Shown here one piece after another: positions 46,689-58,491 of a DNA stretch of 64,000 nt. A program made the position numbers and the translations under genes. Below the pieces are notes generated by a model. It had not been told where the DNA came from. It did no database searches and was given only the letters and a program-made list of their open reading frames with translations. The DNA comes from Acephala macrosclerotiorum. Its lineage: Eukaryota; Ascomycota; Leotiomycetes; Helotiales; Mollisiaceae. Every line of letters begins with the position of its first letter. The first letter of the stretch is position 1. The stretch is from assembly GCA_014904845.1 (NCBI GenBank), contig MU119233.1, positions 248,001 through 312,000 on the forward strand. Reading direction: 5' to 3'.

Positions 46689-48149
46689 TCAAATCATGAA
46701 CTTCTTGTCAAGAACCCGGATGGCTCTTTGGTCCTCACCAACGATATTGAGCTTATCGTGTGGGATGTCTCGGGGTCGCTGGTTATCACCATTCTCTCTG
46801 GGACTTTTGCTACCTGCCCGACTGCTGTTGCTCTTGTTATCCGATATGACAGATACCGAATCCGTAGCGTGAACTAAGCTTGAGATACTTGGGATCGTCT
46901 GAGCTTGGGATGTACCAGTGGATTTTGGAGTGTCCTTTGGCGAAGGAGCTCGGCCAGGTGAAGGAGTGTTGTGTTGTGATTGAGAGCCGTTTTGAGGTGG
47001 TGTGGAGGTTCTGGGAGTGCCCAGTTGAACGGGCGGTAATGTCGCAGGGGCAGTCAGGCGGGGATCCAGGATGGGTGCACTTTGAAGAGCTCGCTGAGCA
47101 ATCTGTGCTTGCTGTTCCGCGACCAACCGGGCCTGAGCTATACGTGGGCTAGGATTTGGTGCGTAGACTGGCATCAGACCCTGTTGTGCGGCTGTTGCAG
47201 TGCTCATCCCTCTGTGTTGGGGTAGTGGAGGTGGAGGAGGAAGCGACGAGTCGGTCATGGGTGGCGGAGGTCTGTCGAATGCAGTCTGTTGGTGATGTTG
47301 AGCCATTGATGTCGGAGGCATGCCATTTGCTTGATGTGGACTATGGTGTTGGTATGGCGAGGTATGGGCCGATCCAGGAGGCGGAGGAAGTTGTGAATTG
47401 TATATCGAGGGTTGGTAGTGTGGAAATGGTGGTGTTGAAACTGGAGATGGTGGCCAGGCGTAACCTTGGGTAACTTGGTACGGGTATGGTGGAGGAGGAC
47501 CTCGATGCGGTGATTGCTGCATATGCTGATGTGGTGATTGCATGTATGGGCTCGACTGCATTGGTGTTCGTGTAACTGCTGGTCCTTGTGCTTCGTGTAC
47601 CGTTGATTCTGGGTACATGCCCTTGACCGGTACAATATGTCGAAGTTGGGGATCGCTCGTAGGTTGTGGAAGGTCCGGAGCGCCTGGGTGAGGTCGAGAA
47701 TAGTAGCTGATGAGATGTAGATGCTGGCCTGTCGAGGTTGTGATGCTGAAAGACTGCTTCATCAATCCATCCGGCTTGTATCTGTATCCATCTGGTCCAT
47801 CACCATCCATGTCCTGGTCCTCGTCACTCCCTCTGCCGCTATCTGGCGTCTTTCCTCCCATCCGTCTCGTTGGTGGTGGCACGAAGTTCCCTCCTCCTCT
47901 CTTGCCCTCCATCTCTCTGTATGTAAGGAAGCTTCCTGATACTCTGCTTGCACTCCATGACTTTCCGTCCGTCCATCTCCGCATGCCAGCTTCCCGTTCG
48001 TCCCAGACAAACACCGACCCAGACTTTATAGACTGTCTCTCCTTCTCCGATAATCTGCGTTGAACTCGTGGCAGGAGACCGAGACGACATGCTTCGAATA
48101 ACTTGATCGCGTCTGCGGGTGTTCGTACGTGGCCGTAGTATGTGTCCAT
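46689..48149 (-). CDS. pac2: WOPR-family transcription regulator, Pac2 type
   Basis: Nuclear DNA-binding regulator of the Gti1/Pac2 (WOPR) family, which includes switches of morphology, mating and virulence in fungi. Single exon, 486 residues. The start MDTYYGHVRTPADAI is the Pac2-type N-terminus (the Ryp1/Sge1 branch differs). The first WOPR block continues FEACRLGLLPRVQRRL, GSVFVWDEREAGMRRWTDG and SGSFLTYREMEGKRG. The second block is GLMKQSFSITTSTGQ followed by HLISYYS. The rest is disordered and rich in Pro, Gln, Ser and His, ending in a basic segment (RAIRVLDKKFMI). The frame is open upstream of 48149 but contains no ATG. The gene has a very large gene-free region upstream. Confidence 0.93.
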   Translation of the reverse strand: MDTYYGHVRTPADAIKLFEACRLGLLPRVQRRLSEKERQSIKSGSVFVWDEREAGMRRWTDGKSWSASRVSGSFLTYREMEGKRGGGNFVPPPTRRMGGKTPDSGRGSDEDQDMDGDGPDGYRYKPDGLMKQSFSITTSTGQHLHLISYYSRPHPGAPDLPQPTSDPQLRHIVPVKGMYPESTVHEAQGPAVTRTPMQSSPYMQSPHQHMQQSPHRGPPPPYPYQVTQGYAWPPSPVSTPPFPHYQPSIYNSQLPPPPGSAHTSPYQHHSPHQANGMPPTSMAQHHQQTAFDRPPPPMTDSSLPPPPPLPQHRGMSTATAAQQGLMPVYAPNPSPRIAQARLVAEQQAQIAQRALQSAPILDPRLTAPATLPPVQLGTPRTSTPPQNGSQSQHNTPSPGRAPSPKDTPKSTGTSQAQTIPSISSLVHATDSVSVISDNKSNSSRAGSKSPRENGDNQRPRDIPHDKLNIVGEDQRAIRVLDKKFMI

Positions 48150-49425
48150 CTTGTCTGCGTCTTCTCTTCTGCTCAATTGAGCTCTGTCGTATGCGCCCAA
48201 GTCGAAGTCGGGGCCGTAATTCTCCTTTCACTTCAACTAAAACACAACCCTCCACGTCCTCTTCAAGGAATGTCACCGGTACCTCCCTTCGAGTTTCTTA
48301 TTACCGGCAGCCGAGTATTTTGTCGATAGACGTTTGTACGCGGCCCCAGTCAGAGCTTGGTTGTCTGAGAAAGCTTGTGCGCCGCAACAGCCCTGTAGTA
48401 GACAAGAATTGGCGGTGCTGGGGTGGATCGGTGGGTTGAGGAAGTTGGTGTCGAGATACTGAGACGTTTGGTGGTTGATCCTCTTCGCTTCAGATGAAAG
48501 TTAGCTACAGACTCGTCCCACGAGTGTACAAGACGGAAGTGGACGCGAAGATGAGACAGTTTGAAGCACAAGGTGACAGAAGCTTAAACTAAGGTTCCAT
48601 GAGGCTGCGCGTAGAATTGACTGCTTTGTAGAAAGAGGAGCCGGCGATGATGCTTGACTGCTTTGTCTGTCTGCCTCGCCCCATTGACCTGATACGAGAC
48701 GATGCAGCCCGAACGCGAAGAGGTTCGCAGAATGCCAGACTTGGCACTTTGCGCTGTGATGGTGATGGTGATGCGGCTGCAGATGCAGAGTGCGATCAAG
48801 ATCGGGTCACGATCTTGGGGTGGGTGCAGGTGTGCAGGTGTGCAGGAGGGGTGTTGAGAGGTGTCGATTGCTCCCGCGATGACGCAAGGTTTAGCGACGA
48901 CGACCACACCCTCTCTGCACCGGGTCCCGCAACACCAAGCAGCGCATCGTGTTTGATGCTCGTGAATATAGGATATAAAACGATATGAAAAGACTGGAGT
49001 ACGTACTGTGGATTTGTGTACAAGTGTTTCGTGCCAAGTATGAGGCTATTCCCCGACGGTGATTCAATGTCGCATGCAAGTGTCGGTAAGTGGTGGTGAT
49101 GGTGTTTGGTGGACGGTACCCTGAAGTGCGGAATGCGATGTTGACGAGATATGGAGAATCGATCACGGGATGCGACTCGAGATGTTCTTCGGACGTGGTG
49201 CTGCGGCAAAACCTAATAAGGAATCTGCATCGTCAAACACGAAGTCGTTCCCAGTGTCAGGTGTATGGGGTCCAGTCGTGATGTCTTTGTTCCAGCAAGG
49301 CCAGAAACTGGAAGTGGTGGAGGACTCGGAGGTATATCTGTATTACAGCAGAGCCGTTTGCAGGTCGCCGACGAATTAGGGATTGGGCCCGCTAGACGTC
49401 CCAGGGTGCGCAGCTAGTGTTGATA

Positions 49426-49465
49426 GGGAGGGGAGGGGAGGGGAGGGGAGGCCAGGCCAGGCCAG
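49426..49465. repeat. pentamer microsatellite (GGGAG)5(GCCAG)3
   Basis: Five copies of GGGAG followed directly by three of GCCAG. A related imperfect repeat of TTGGCCTGG lies near 49886-49918. Confidence 0.85.
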
Positions 49466-52400
49466 GGAAGGGAAAGTTCAAGGCTGTTGATGGGTGGATG
49501 GATGGTGTTGGGTTGGTGGGTGAAGGTCGGGAGGGATCGAGGGATGATCTTGTAATCTTGCCAAATGTTGGTCTCAACCCTGAATACCGAGACCAAAAAG
49601 GATCGGACAAAGATGAAAGTGCACGCTGCACTATGCGAGATGCGAGTTGGATTCGATTACGCCCTGCGCGTGCTGGAAGGGCAGCTAAGGCGGCCCCAAA
49701 CAAGGCCAGGGCACTCAAAACCAACGTCCGCACTACACTCTGTGCTACACAAAGGTCGACCTCAGGTAGCAGTTGGTTGGCACTTGGAGAGTTTCCACAA
49801 ACGTCTCCTTTTGCTCTTTTGTTCTAGCTTGGCTCCGAGGTGACAAGCAAGCAAGATCGGCCCTTGGTCGTGGGACTTGGCTTTGGTTGGCCTGGTTGGC
49901 CTGGTTGGCTTGGTTGGAGGGTCTTGCTTGGATGCTGGTGGAGATGCACATTCGTACTCCTTTCCTGGCTTGGGTGAACTAAGGTTATTTGGAGGATACA
50001 GTGAGATGACAGACTCGTCACGGGCATAACGGGACGTGCTCCAAGTCTCCGTTTGTACTCACGTCCGCCCCAGTACACACGCACGTTCGCAGATGGACAT
50101 ACAGGGCACGGCGATGGGTTCGAAGTACTCGTAAGCTTCCCCGTCTGCTAGGCTTGTAGTTCATTGCAGATTAGGCTTATTTCATCCCCCAGCACTCGGA
50201 TCACAATCCATTCAGCGCCTGGAAGAAGTGGCAGAATAGGCATCTCGACCAGTGCTTGAGGCGCTCGTACTCAGATTCCTTCTTTTTTCTGCTCCCCAAG
50301 CCTCCAAGGACATCCAGACCATGGGTTCATGCACGGCAGCCATTCAGCATGGCTCATCGGTCTCATCGGTATTTTCGGTGGTGTCCCGTTCCACTGATGC
50401 AGCGCCCGGCGCAGTCAGCCCAGCAGAGAGACGCCCCCAAGAATACCCCTCAAGTGCTCTCCAAACAGCTGCACAGCTCACTCACCATTACCTCCGTACA
50501 TAGCAAGTCAGCAAGTCGGAATGCTAAAGAAGCGTCCCGCTACGAACCCGGTGCTGCGGCTCCAGCAGACCAAGCAATTCGACACCACCACCCACCACGA
50601 GAGACAAGTTCGAGACATCAACACCTGACATCTGAACCACCAAAGAAAGCACCTCTATGCATCATCATCGTCGTCGTCGTTCACTCATATCTTGCTCATC
50701 ATCGTTTCGTCGCATGTTTGCGAGCGAAACTGACGAGGCCTGTGGAGCCGTGGATCGCGCTCCGATGCACTTAGCACCATACTTTAAAGTACTGTACACG
50801 AATCACCAACACCTTTGGCTGATGTTTTCTCGCACCGGTCTCTCCACCCGTCCACTTCGATTATGAAGCTTAAGTATTGACTTTTCTGGGTCTCCTTCGT
50901 CTCTTTCGCCTGTGGATCTGACGGGAGATTTGTCGCCGTCACAGAAATCCACATCATCCACGCTCCAAACTTCCAAAGAAGAATTAAAGTATATCCCTGG
51001 CAAGCTTAGCGAGAGGCTTAGCACCCCGACAAATCTTCAATCTGTTTCAACCGTCACTAGATCGTCCGTCAAGCAACGTACCAATTTGTTACAAGTGTCG
51101 TGTTCGGTTCCGAACATGGGTCCCGAACTTATTTAGAGGATTAGGTTAGGTGCGGCCGAAGAGGAGAGTCAAAGGCGCTGATCTTGAGGGTAGAAGTTCC
51201 AGAATTGGAAATGATTCGTAACTTTCTTATGGCGACCTCATCTGGAGTTTGTCACTGGTGACATCTGTCTGGGAGCGAGGATATGCCGACGTCGCCATGT
51301 CTGACGGAGACATTTTGACAGAGATAGAGTGGTGAGGCGAGATCTTGGATGAAGTTTTTGATACAAGCCACCGGATGAGCTCACCTCATAGACCTCAAGA
51401 CAAGTCAAATACGAGAGTACTTTACGATACAGATCACGCGATTACGGTTAATTCAAACCTCACTTCTCATCCACATAGCCGTGGCCGTTCTGACGGGTGC
51501 CTCTGTCGCAACAGGAAGTACTCAATCAAAGATGCCGGTACCAACATAAAGTTTTTGATGAGATCTGCACTCCCATTCATCATCCTAGTTCAACTACTCT
51601 CATTCCGTAATACAGCCCAACACTCACGCCAAGTCCTCTCACACCATCAACTTCACTTCGCGCAGCAAACTTCCTGATTCATCTCCCTCCCAGATAACAA
51701 ATCAAGTCAAGTCCTCTAGAGCCACGCAACCCCCGCCCCACACCCCCCAGTCCATGGCGCTTTTCGTGGCGTCCTTGGCGCATAACCGAACACACAAGGG
51801 TTCAGTGTCAAAGTTTTAAGCATGATTTTTAACTCTGCGCGGATCGCCAGCCCTTTCCCGCTTTTGATGAAGGTGTGTGCGGAGATAGCTGGCCGATGCA
51901 ACCAATGGAAATGAATTCGTATTTGATACCCAATAGAACCGGAAACAAGTCAGGAAACGAAGGATGAGGAAAGTTTTGGAGTCTGAGATGAGCGAAGATG
52001 AGATGATGTGGAGGATTATTCTGCCGATGGTTTTTCCTATCACAGGATGTTTCGTCGCGATGAGCGAGCAAGTTCTGAGAGAGAACGCCCGACGAGCCGA
52101 CACTGCAGTGCCCAGATACGGCAAATCTTCTCACCAACTCACCCGCCAAGCACGCCTTCCTCTCGTTCACAAACGCGAATAGGACTTCCCCAATCAGGGA
52201 AACCAACATAATTTGGCTTTATTGGAATCCGGCATGCATTCTCCAAGGCTGGCGATTCCAAGACGGCATGTCATCTTCTTCACCATCGATCACAACATCT
52301 CATGCTCACTGGTCAAAATCCACCGCCTCGACGAGGATAACGGATCGCTCGGCCTCGGTCATGCAATTAACCATAAAACCTTACTTTTGAGTTACCAGAT

Positions 52401-53152
52401 TTTTTCCCTTGATTGGAATGCCCATTTGATCGATGTCTCATGGCACTTGTCAGATCATCCCATTCTTGCATCCTCTCCAAGAAACTTGGCCATAGAGAAA
52501 AGAAGAAGAACAACGAGTGGTTCTTCAGCAACGCCACAGGGTAGTAGTTGGGACCGCAAGGCTTGGGAGGAGCGAATAGATCGCAGATCAGAGTAACCTG
52601 GCGCGGCTTGGAATCACTTGGCATGATAAATATGCTTAAAATCTTAATTTTTGATTCGATTGCTTTTTCCTCCCGGCATCTTGCTGCCTTCTTCTTGGGG
52701 GAGGCTTTACGGTGATTGCAGCCGGTCGAGGGAAGAAGGCGGCGGGGACGGATGAGTCGGAGAAGAGAAAGAGGGAAAGATGTCATCTCATGTCATTCCA
52801 TGTCATTCCATCCCTTCAATTCGCACGCATCCAAGCCATCGTATCATGCTAAATGCAACTAACCTTAAACCGCAATCGTATCGTTATCTGCTCCCGCCGC
52901 ATGCATCTGTATCGCGCTTCCCCATCTCCGTCCCTACAAAATCGATGGACAATCGGGAAGATCAGCTCTGCCCCGTGCCCTCAACATCATCAAGCATCCA
53001 GACTACGAACCGAAAACGGTCTTAGATGCCGTGCCGCGTAAGATTACCCTCTTTTTTCAGATAGCGTTTGAATTGGTTGGAGAGCGATAGCATTTTGAGT
53101 AAACAGTAGCGGCATCCACGAAAGCTTGACATACGACGCCACGAAAAGCCTC

Positions 53153-53161
<9 letters not shown>

Positions 53162-53210
<49 letters not shown>
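53162..53210. repeat. T homopolymer of about 49 bases
   Basis: An unbroken run of T preceded by CCTCTTTTTCTTC. On the other strand it is a poly(A) stretch, but no retroposed copy or target duplication is recognisable around it. The length is probably imprecise in the assembly. Confidence 0.9.
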
Positions 53211-53211
<1 letters not shown>

Positions 53212-55719
53212 GCTTTGGCAAGGTGCATGACCTTCGGGCCTTATGATCGGGAGTTCTGTGCGCCGGTGTCCGGACTTGTACAACGGATGCAGGGCTGGGA
53301 GGATTTTTTATGCTTATTATTTTGTGTTGCGTTGCATAAGAAGGATCATTAGGAAGGGGCTGACGGGAGAGGATCAACCAGCTTGTTCTATTCTGCTGGA
53401 AGAGAGAATGAGTGGTTCGCGAATGTGAGCGAGATGGGGAAGTGGCGTTGGAGGCGGGAATAAGAGATGCGAGCACGTGGATGGAATCTTCTGATCAGCT
53501 GCGGCTGAGGTAAGATATGTATTCAGTAGTCATTCCATCGCGAAGCAGCCTTCTTTTCTGTGACTCTTCCATCTTGCGTCAAATAAACTCATCCAGTCAT
53601 CATCCGTAGTCAGAGGATTAAAATATCCGCCTTTCAAAGACGCTGAGAAAAAGCAGCTTCTAATTTGTCAACGCAGAAATCACGCTTCATATCCCCTCAG
53701 CGCCACATCAGAACAGACATCAGCTCGCCATCCGCACAGCGGACCCCCATTCGCGACCGATTCATCTGCAAGCTAAAGTAAAAATGAACGAAGAAACTTT
53801 AAGATCCGAAACCGCCAATCAATTAAAGAAAAACACTTCGACTGCAGAACTTGAGCTGTTCGGATGCTTTTGACATAATGCTCACTCAGCTCTTTGAAAG
53901 CTGCAAGTTCCGCTCAGGCATACGACAGCGGCCGCGAGTCTTTCCTGTGGAGCCGCAGTTGCGGTCCCGAGAATTGAAGTTCATCCCGAGAGTGATATGT
54001 TGACGAGGAAGAGACGGCGATTTACAAAGTACCGACCTTTGTCCACTTAGACGTTTGTGGAGACCCGTACGAGTCGATTTTCGTATTTGATTTTGCATCA
54101 TGAGGTACTGTATTTTAGAAGATGATAGGTGGAGTATTCCATCACAGCCGCTTCAATTTCTGGAGAGTTTGAAAACTCAATCTTAACATGTTTGATCTTC
54201 CTTGTTCTTTTCCCGATCAGCATCGCTTCATCCTTCTTCATCTATTCTTAAAAATAATTCGAAACTTCAATAAGCTTTTTCGATGTCCGGGTCCCAACTG
54301 AAGAGATGGATCGCCCATTCCAGAATCTAATCCGTCTCCCTATCAAGCCTTCATCAATACTTCCAAGCCAATATACCCCCAACGCCTTCCCTCTCCACTT
54401 CTCCACCGGAACGTACCTTTTCTTAAGGTTCGTGTCCAAGGCTCAGATCATTAATCCTCGTAACCACACCTCAAAATCTCCACCTTCACTCCCAATAAAA
54501 ACGAACTGGACCACACTCGCGTCATTAACGTCGTAACAAGCTTAATTCGTGCGTCTCCGCTTTCATCTTCAGGGCCCCATGTCCAAAGCTTGGCATCTAC
54601 CCCTGCTCTCCCTTGCCAGGCCGCGTCATCTGCTCAGGGCGTGGCGGCACATCGGCATACTCGGCGTTGCGAGGGCGAGGCTAGGAGATGATCTGATAAG
54701 AGATGCCAAGGGTTTCCACAGCGAGGGAGCTTGGCGGGGCGGAAAGGGGGTGAGGACAGTTTGCAGCTGGAATCTGAAGACGGGCCGAGAGTTGATCAAA
54801 TCAATAGATGAACGGATGGTAGAGGACTATTGATGAATTATTGGCTCGAGTACGATATGCAAGAGCAGCGATACAAACGAAATGCAGATTGAAGTAACCC
54901 AATTAGATTAATACGGGAAAAGGCGAAGGGTGGCCAGAACGAGGCCGAAATAACCTTAAATTTCACGTGTAACCGAAGACGCTCCTTTCTTGGCACTGAC
55001 GAGATACCCAATCATCTCCGACCTAATTCTGTACATCGGACGCGGTGCCATCTGACAGCATCTCGCTCTTTTCCCTCTTGTATCCAAACAGATGAACTCC
55101 CATTTCGAAAGATTCTGTTTGAAGGATGAGGATGAGGATCCCCTAAAAAAAAAGTTTAAGCTTGTCACCACTCAGTTAAGCTTCCTTACAGTCACATTTA
55201 TGTCAAACAGCGGCCGACTCTTGTGGTTTGGCAACTGATCCCGAAAGCGAATAGACATCGCGTCATGATGCAGAGGGTAATTCAGCCTATCGGGGTAAAT
55301 ATATAATGGTTTTATGCGATATCAGCGAAGATGGAAGAGGGTGTTTTTGTTTAGAGGGGTATTGGAGATGATGGGTGCGGAAGATAGGACTGCTCCGTTT
55401 TCGCTCCAGGAAAAAGTGAGGCTGCTCCATGGACGCGTCGAAGTTTGAAGTTGGGGATGTTGAAAGTTGTCAAAGTTGACCGATACGTCCGTTGCAAGTC
55501 ATGTTTTTGTTCAAGAGGATTGAAGTCGATGGCGATGTTTACAATTAATTATCGAGCAAGTAGTTCTCGATTAAGATTAGTCGAGGATACGAAGACTAGG
55601 CTACCAGCTGGTCCTGTTTCGCTCCGAGCCTTGAGTATATCTTCGAAGCATACATCTTCGATCTCATCTCAATCAATCATATACTCGAAGTCTTCTCTCA
55701 TCTTCATTTCTTTCTCATC

Positions 55720-56935
55720 ATGTCTCAAGAAACTCTCCGTCAAGCATTCCCAGACAAAGCTACCCCGCTCGTCAGTATGGTATTCCTTTCACAGAAGCAT
55801 GCGTGCAACATGTTCGAGAGAAGATCAATGCATCGAAAGTATACCTCATAGCCGGCAAGTCTCTGACAGAGAAAACAAGCTTCACTTCCGATCTCCAAAA
55901 TGCTCTTGGTTCAAGTCTCGTCAAGACGAGAGTGGGCATGACCCCCCATACGTTGATGTTTGAAGTACTGGAGATTGTGGAAGAGTGTACAAGCTGGAAT
56001 GCGGATTGTATCGTCACTCTTGGCGGGGGCAGCTTGAGTGATGCTGCGAAAGTCATCACATTCGTACTTCTCTTCCCTCCTTCAACCGCCGTTCATTGGA
56101 TTAGGCCTTCCATTGAAACCCCTCCACTTTTTACATCTCTAACACACCCAGGCACTCGCAAATAACGTCCGCACTCAAGAACAGCTAGTCAAACTCCCAC
56201 ACTTGGCAGGAGATGGAACCGCTGCTCTCCTACCAGCCACAGCACCCACCATCCCAATAATTTGCATCCCAACCACCCTCTCCGGCGGCGAATACTCAAC
56301 TTACGTCGGCGTAACCGACCACCTCACAGGAGAGAAAGTGCAATTCAGTCCTCCCATCGCCTTACCAGACCTTATCATTCTCTCTGGAGAATTAGCTTGT
56401 TCAACTCCCCTAGACATCTGGTTACAATCCGGCATGCGAGCGGTAGACCACTGTGTCGAGACCCTCGCCTCCCTCAAATCAACATCCGAAGTCGATGTTT
56501 CTGTCACCAAGAGTCTCGAATGTCTCATCCCCGGCCTTATGAACGCCAAAGCAAATGCCGGGAAAGAGGGAAGGAAAGAGGAGGAAGTGAAGGCTAGGGA
56601 GGAGTGCCAGATTGGAGTCATGCATGCCATGCTCTTCCTTCATCGTAAAGTAACTTGTGGTGCCTCTCACGGGATAGGCCACATGCTGGGTCCTATGTTT
56701 CACGTCGGTCATGGGGGGACTTCCTGCATTTTACTTCCCGCTGTGTGCAAATTCAATGCTCTTCATGGTGGAGGGGACATTCGAGCGAGACAGAAGTTGA
56801 TGAGAGATGCGATGTGGAGCGTGTCCGAAGCGAAGAGGCTGTTTGAAAGCAAGGGTTTGAATGAGGCGAGTGCCGGTGTTGATCAACTGCTCGATGTTGT
56901 GGTGAAGGAATTGGGGTTTGGAATAATGTTTCTTG
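55720..56935 (+). pseudogene. maleylacetate reductase-like iron alcohol dehydrogenase, frameshifted and C-terminally truncated
   Basis: Relative of the NAD(P)H-dependent reductase that converts maleylacetate to 3-oxoadipate in aromatic breakdown. ATG 55720 opens MSQETLRQAFPDKATPLVS; one base is then missing near 55775, after which the frame reads YGIPFTEACVQHVREKI. The dinucleotide-binding GGGSLSDAAK, an intron 56064-56151, IPTTLSGGEYS, GMRAVDHCVE and the metal-binding CGASHGIGHMLG follow. After VVKELGFG (about 56930) the sequence no longer matches; roughly the last 60-70 residues of the family are absent. The frame stays open into the small cysteine gene that starts at 57085. Two independent defects argue for a true pseudogene. 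Confidence 0.8.
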
Positions 56936-56963
56936 TGATTCGGGCTTGCCGTTCCAGAATCAC

Positions 56964-56970
56964 TATAAAA
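56964..56970 (+). promoter_or_regulatory. TATA box of the first small cysteine-motif gene
   Basis: TATAAAA, 115 bp upstream of ATG 57085, followed by a C/T-rich leader. It shows that the downstream gene has its own promoter although the reductase frame runs into it without a stop. Confidence 0.5.
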
Positions 56971-57084
56971 TCTCAAATACTTTTCTGGCATTACCTTCCT
57001 TCCTCCTCACATAAAAATCCTCAAACACACCATCTCATCCAAGATTCAGCACAACGCATCCACCAGTACTCAAATACGCACCAA

Positions 57085-57273
57085 ATGGCCAACCTGAAGA
57101 CTCCCTCGCACCCCCGTCACGTGCCAAAGCACTACCATTTCTTTTGCAAGACATGCCGCTACAATATGACACAGCCTCCATGCACCTGCAAAACATACGA
57201 GGCGAGGCAATGGGATGAATGTCCGGAGTGTGAAATAAGACAGAGAATTACACCAAAGAACGTTAGGCGTTGA
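57085..57273 (+). CDS. small cysteine-motif protein, family member A
   Basis: 62 residues, starting MANLKTPSHPRH. After a basic N-terminus come HYHFFCKTCRYN, PPCTCKTYE and DECPECEIRQR: C-x2-C, x8, C-x-C, x11, C-x2-C. Six cysteines in three pairs suggest a compact zinc-binding fold. It is basic at both ends, with no signal peptide or membrane segment. I recognise no described family. It has its own TATA box. It sits where the C-terminus of the reductase should be, so its arrival probably truncated that gene. Three more copies follow on the same strand. Confidence 0.6.
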   Translation: MANLKTPSHPRHVPKHYHFFCKTCRYNMTQPPCTCKTYEARQWDECPECEIRQRITPKNVRR

Positions 57274-57584
57274 GGTTATCGAGTGGTAGACGGGCTGGAC
57301 CCGAATCTGGTGCGATGGGTAAGGGAGAGGGAGAAGGGCAATGGGAGGGAGAAATCTCTATCTAACAACACGGAATCTGCCTGGCTTGAGTTATAGGATG
57401 CTCGAAGATAATCACATTCATACTTGAGTATTTCGTAGTTCAGATCATTTCATATTCCTTAAGTGATTAGAAGCCCCTTCAAACTTCATATTTACAGCCT
57501 TCGTCTCAGCCCACTTTGATTTTCGTAAACATAAACCTCGACAGCAGCAACTCACACGTCCTCATTACCAATTCCAGGGTATAG

Positions 57585-57839
57585 AACCAAATACCCATCA
57601 TCGATACGCGTCCAAAAATTCCGTCCCCATCACCTCGATACGCCATCGACCACATCTACCGAAATTACTTCTGTGAACACTTTGAACAGCTCGTGAAGGA
57701 GAATATATACGAATGCTCTTGCGGTTGAACTACATCTGTTGCGTTGCTGCCGCTCTACCTACATTGTCCTTGCTGGGCTAGTGCTAAAGGTCAAGCTAGA
57801 GGTTTGGAATTAGATGGACGGGTAACATATCAGATGTGA
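57585..57839 (+). pseudogene. small cysteine-motif protein, family member B, broken
   Basis: A frame without ATG from 57585 carries PKIPSPSPRYAIDHIYRN, then YFCEHFEQLVKENIYECSCG and TGA at 57726-57728. The spacing matches members C and D exactly (C-x2-[F for C]-x10-C-x-C). One zinc-type cysteine is replaced by Phe. In the same frame beyond the TGA, HCPCW appears before the next stop at 57837-57839. IPSP and HI upstream of the first Cys are shared with member D. Confidence 0.5.
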
Positions 57840-57989
57840 ATGAGAGTTAAAGGGCTCAACTTAGATGGAGGAGGAGAAGAAGATAGAACTTGAATGGATT
57901 TTTAGAACTGTCTGAGCATAAATACAATCTTTTTTTCAATTTTCGTTCTTGATACACGTGAAACCATCTCAACGATACAAAATTTAAAA

Positions 57990-58280
57990 ATGGGAAACTT
58001 CATCTCTAAATCATTAATAAAAGCTACCCTATATCCTCCCGAGTCAATATCCTCAATTTTATGCATCGCAAAACCACCTTCTCGGCAAGATCTTAACCAT
58101 ATCCACTGGAACCTTTTCTGCCATTCTTGTAATAGGGTTTTGAAGAGGAACGTTTACAACTGTACCTGCATTGGCGCTTTGCCAAACTATATCAAATTCG
58201 GGCACTGTCTAGCTCTATTCAGCTGCGATTTCAGTAGGCTTGACTTCTTTTGCAGGGGTACCGTCAGTGAGTCTTTGTAG
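57990..58280 (+). CDS. small cysteine-motif protein, family member C, possible N-myristoylation start
   Basis: 96 residues from ATG 57990. MGNFISKS fits the N-myristoylation consensus (Gly2, Ser6, then basic). The core is HIHWNLFCHSCNRVL, then RNVYNCTCIG: C-x2-C-x10-C-x-C. The third cysteine pair of member A is not obvious; instead HCLALFSC and FFCRG follow. It may be intact, or shifted near the end. Leader sequence before the ATG is A-rich. No known family. Confidence 0.5.
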   Translation: MGNFISKSLIKATLYPPESISSILCIAKPPSRQDLNHIHWNLFCHSCNRVLKRNVYNCTCIGALPNYIKFGHCLALFSCDFSRLDFFCRGTVSESL

Positions 58281-58491
58281 AGGCTTAGTAATAAATAAAA
58301 AAAGTCACAACAATTTGGTAAACACGACTGGTGTCCATGTTGAATCAAGTTATCTGTAAAATTGTATTCCCCAACCTTCGTACATCATATAAAATTATCA
58401 GATTCCAAGTTCTTCTCATTCGATAACTCGAAAAGCTTCGAAGACCTTCAGGCTCCAACACCTCAAAGACAACGAAACACATTCCATATTT

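Larger units (their letters stand above)
48150..55719. other. 7.6-kb gene-free region
   Basis: The region lies between the start of the Pac2-type gene and the start of the broken reductase. It is not notably AT-rich, unlike the RIP blocks. Open frames are short and unsupported; one at 49392-49733 on the minus strand looks like a signal peptide but starts with GTG. It holds low-complexity tracts (GGGAG repeats near 49430, a T-run at 53162). Its size next to a master-regulator gene suggests a long leader and distal control elements, as inference. Confidence 0.5.

Noticed and set aside
49392..49733. Minus-strand frame that begins like a signal peptide (LVLSALALFGAALAAL)
   Set aside because: It starts with GTG, has no in-frame ATG and runs into a GC-rich pentamer repeat; the rest is Pro/Ser-rich low complexity.
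51829..52209. 126-codon minus-strand frame starting with a real ATG
   Set aside because: No motif, no splice support and composition like surrounding non-coding DNA; overlapping frames on the plus strand are equally long.
54248..54439. 63-codon minus-strand frame with coding-like composition
   Set aside because: Bounded by an upstream TGA with no ATG (it starts with TTG) and no acceptor site; no family recognised.
56203..57273. Single 356-codon reading frame suggesting a reductase-zinc protein fusion
   Set aside because: A TATA box and ATG lie between the two parts, and the enzyme's C-terminal domain is missing; read as a truncated pseudogene followed by a separate gene.
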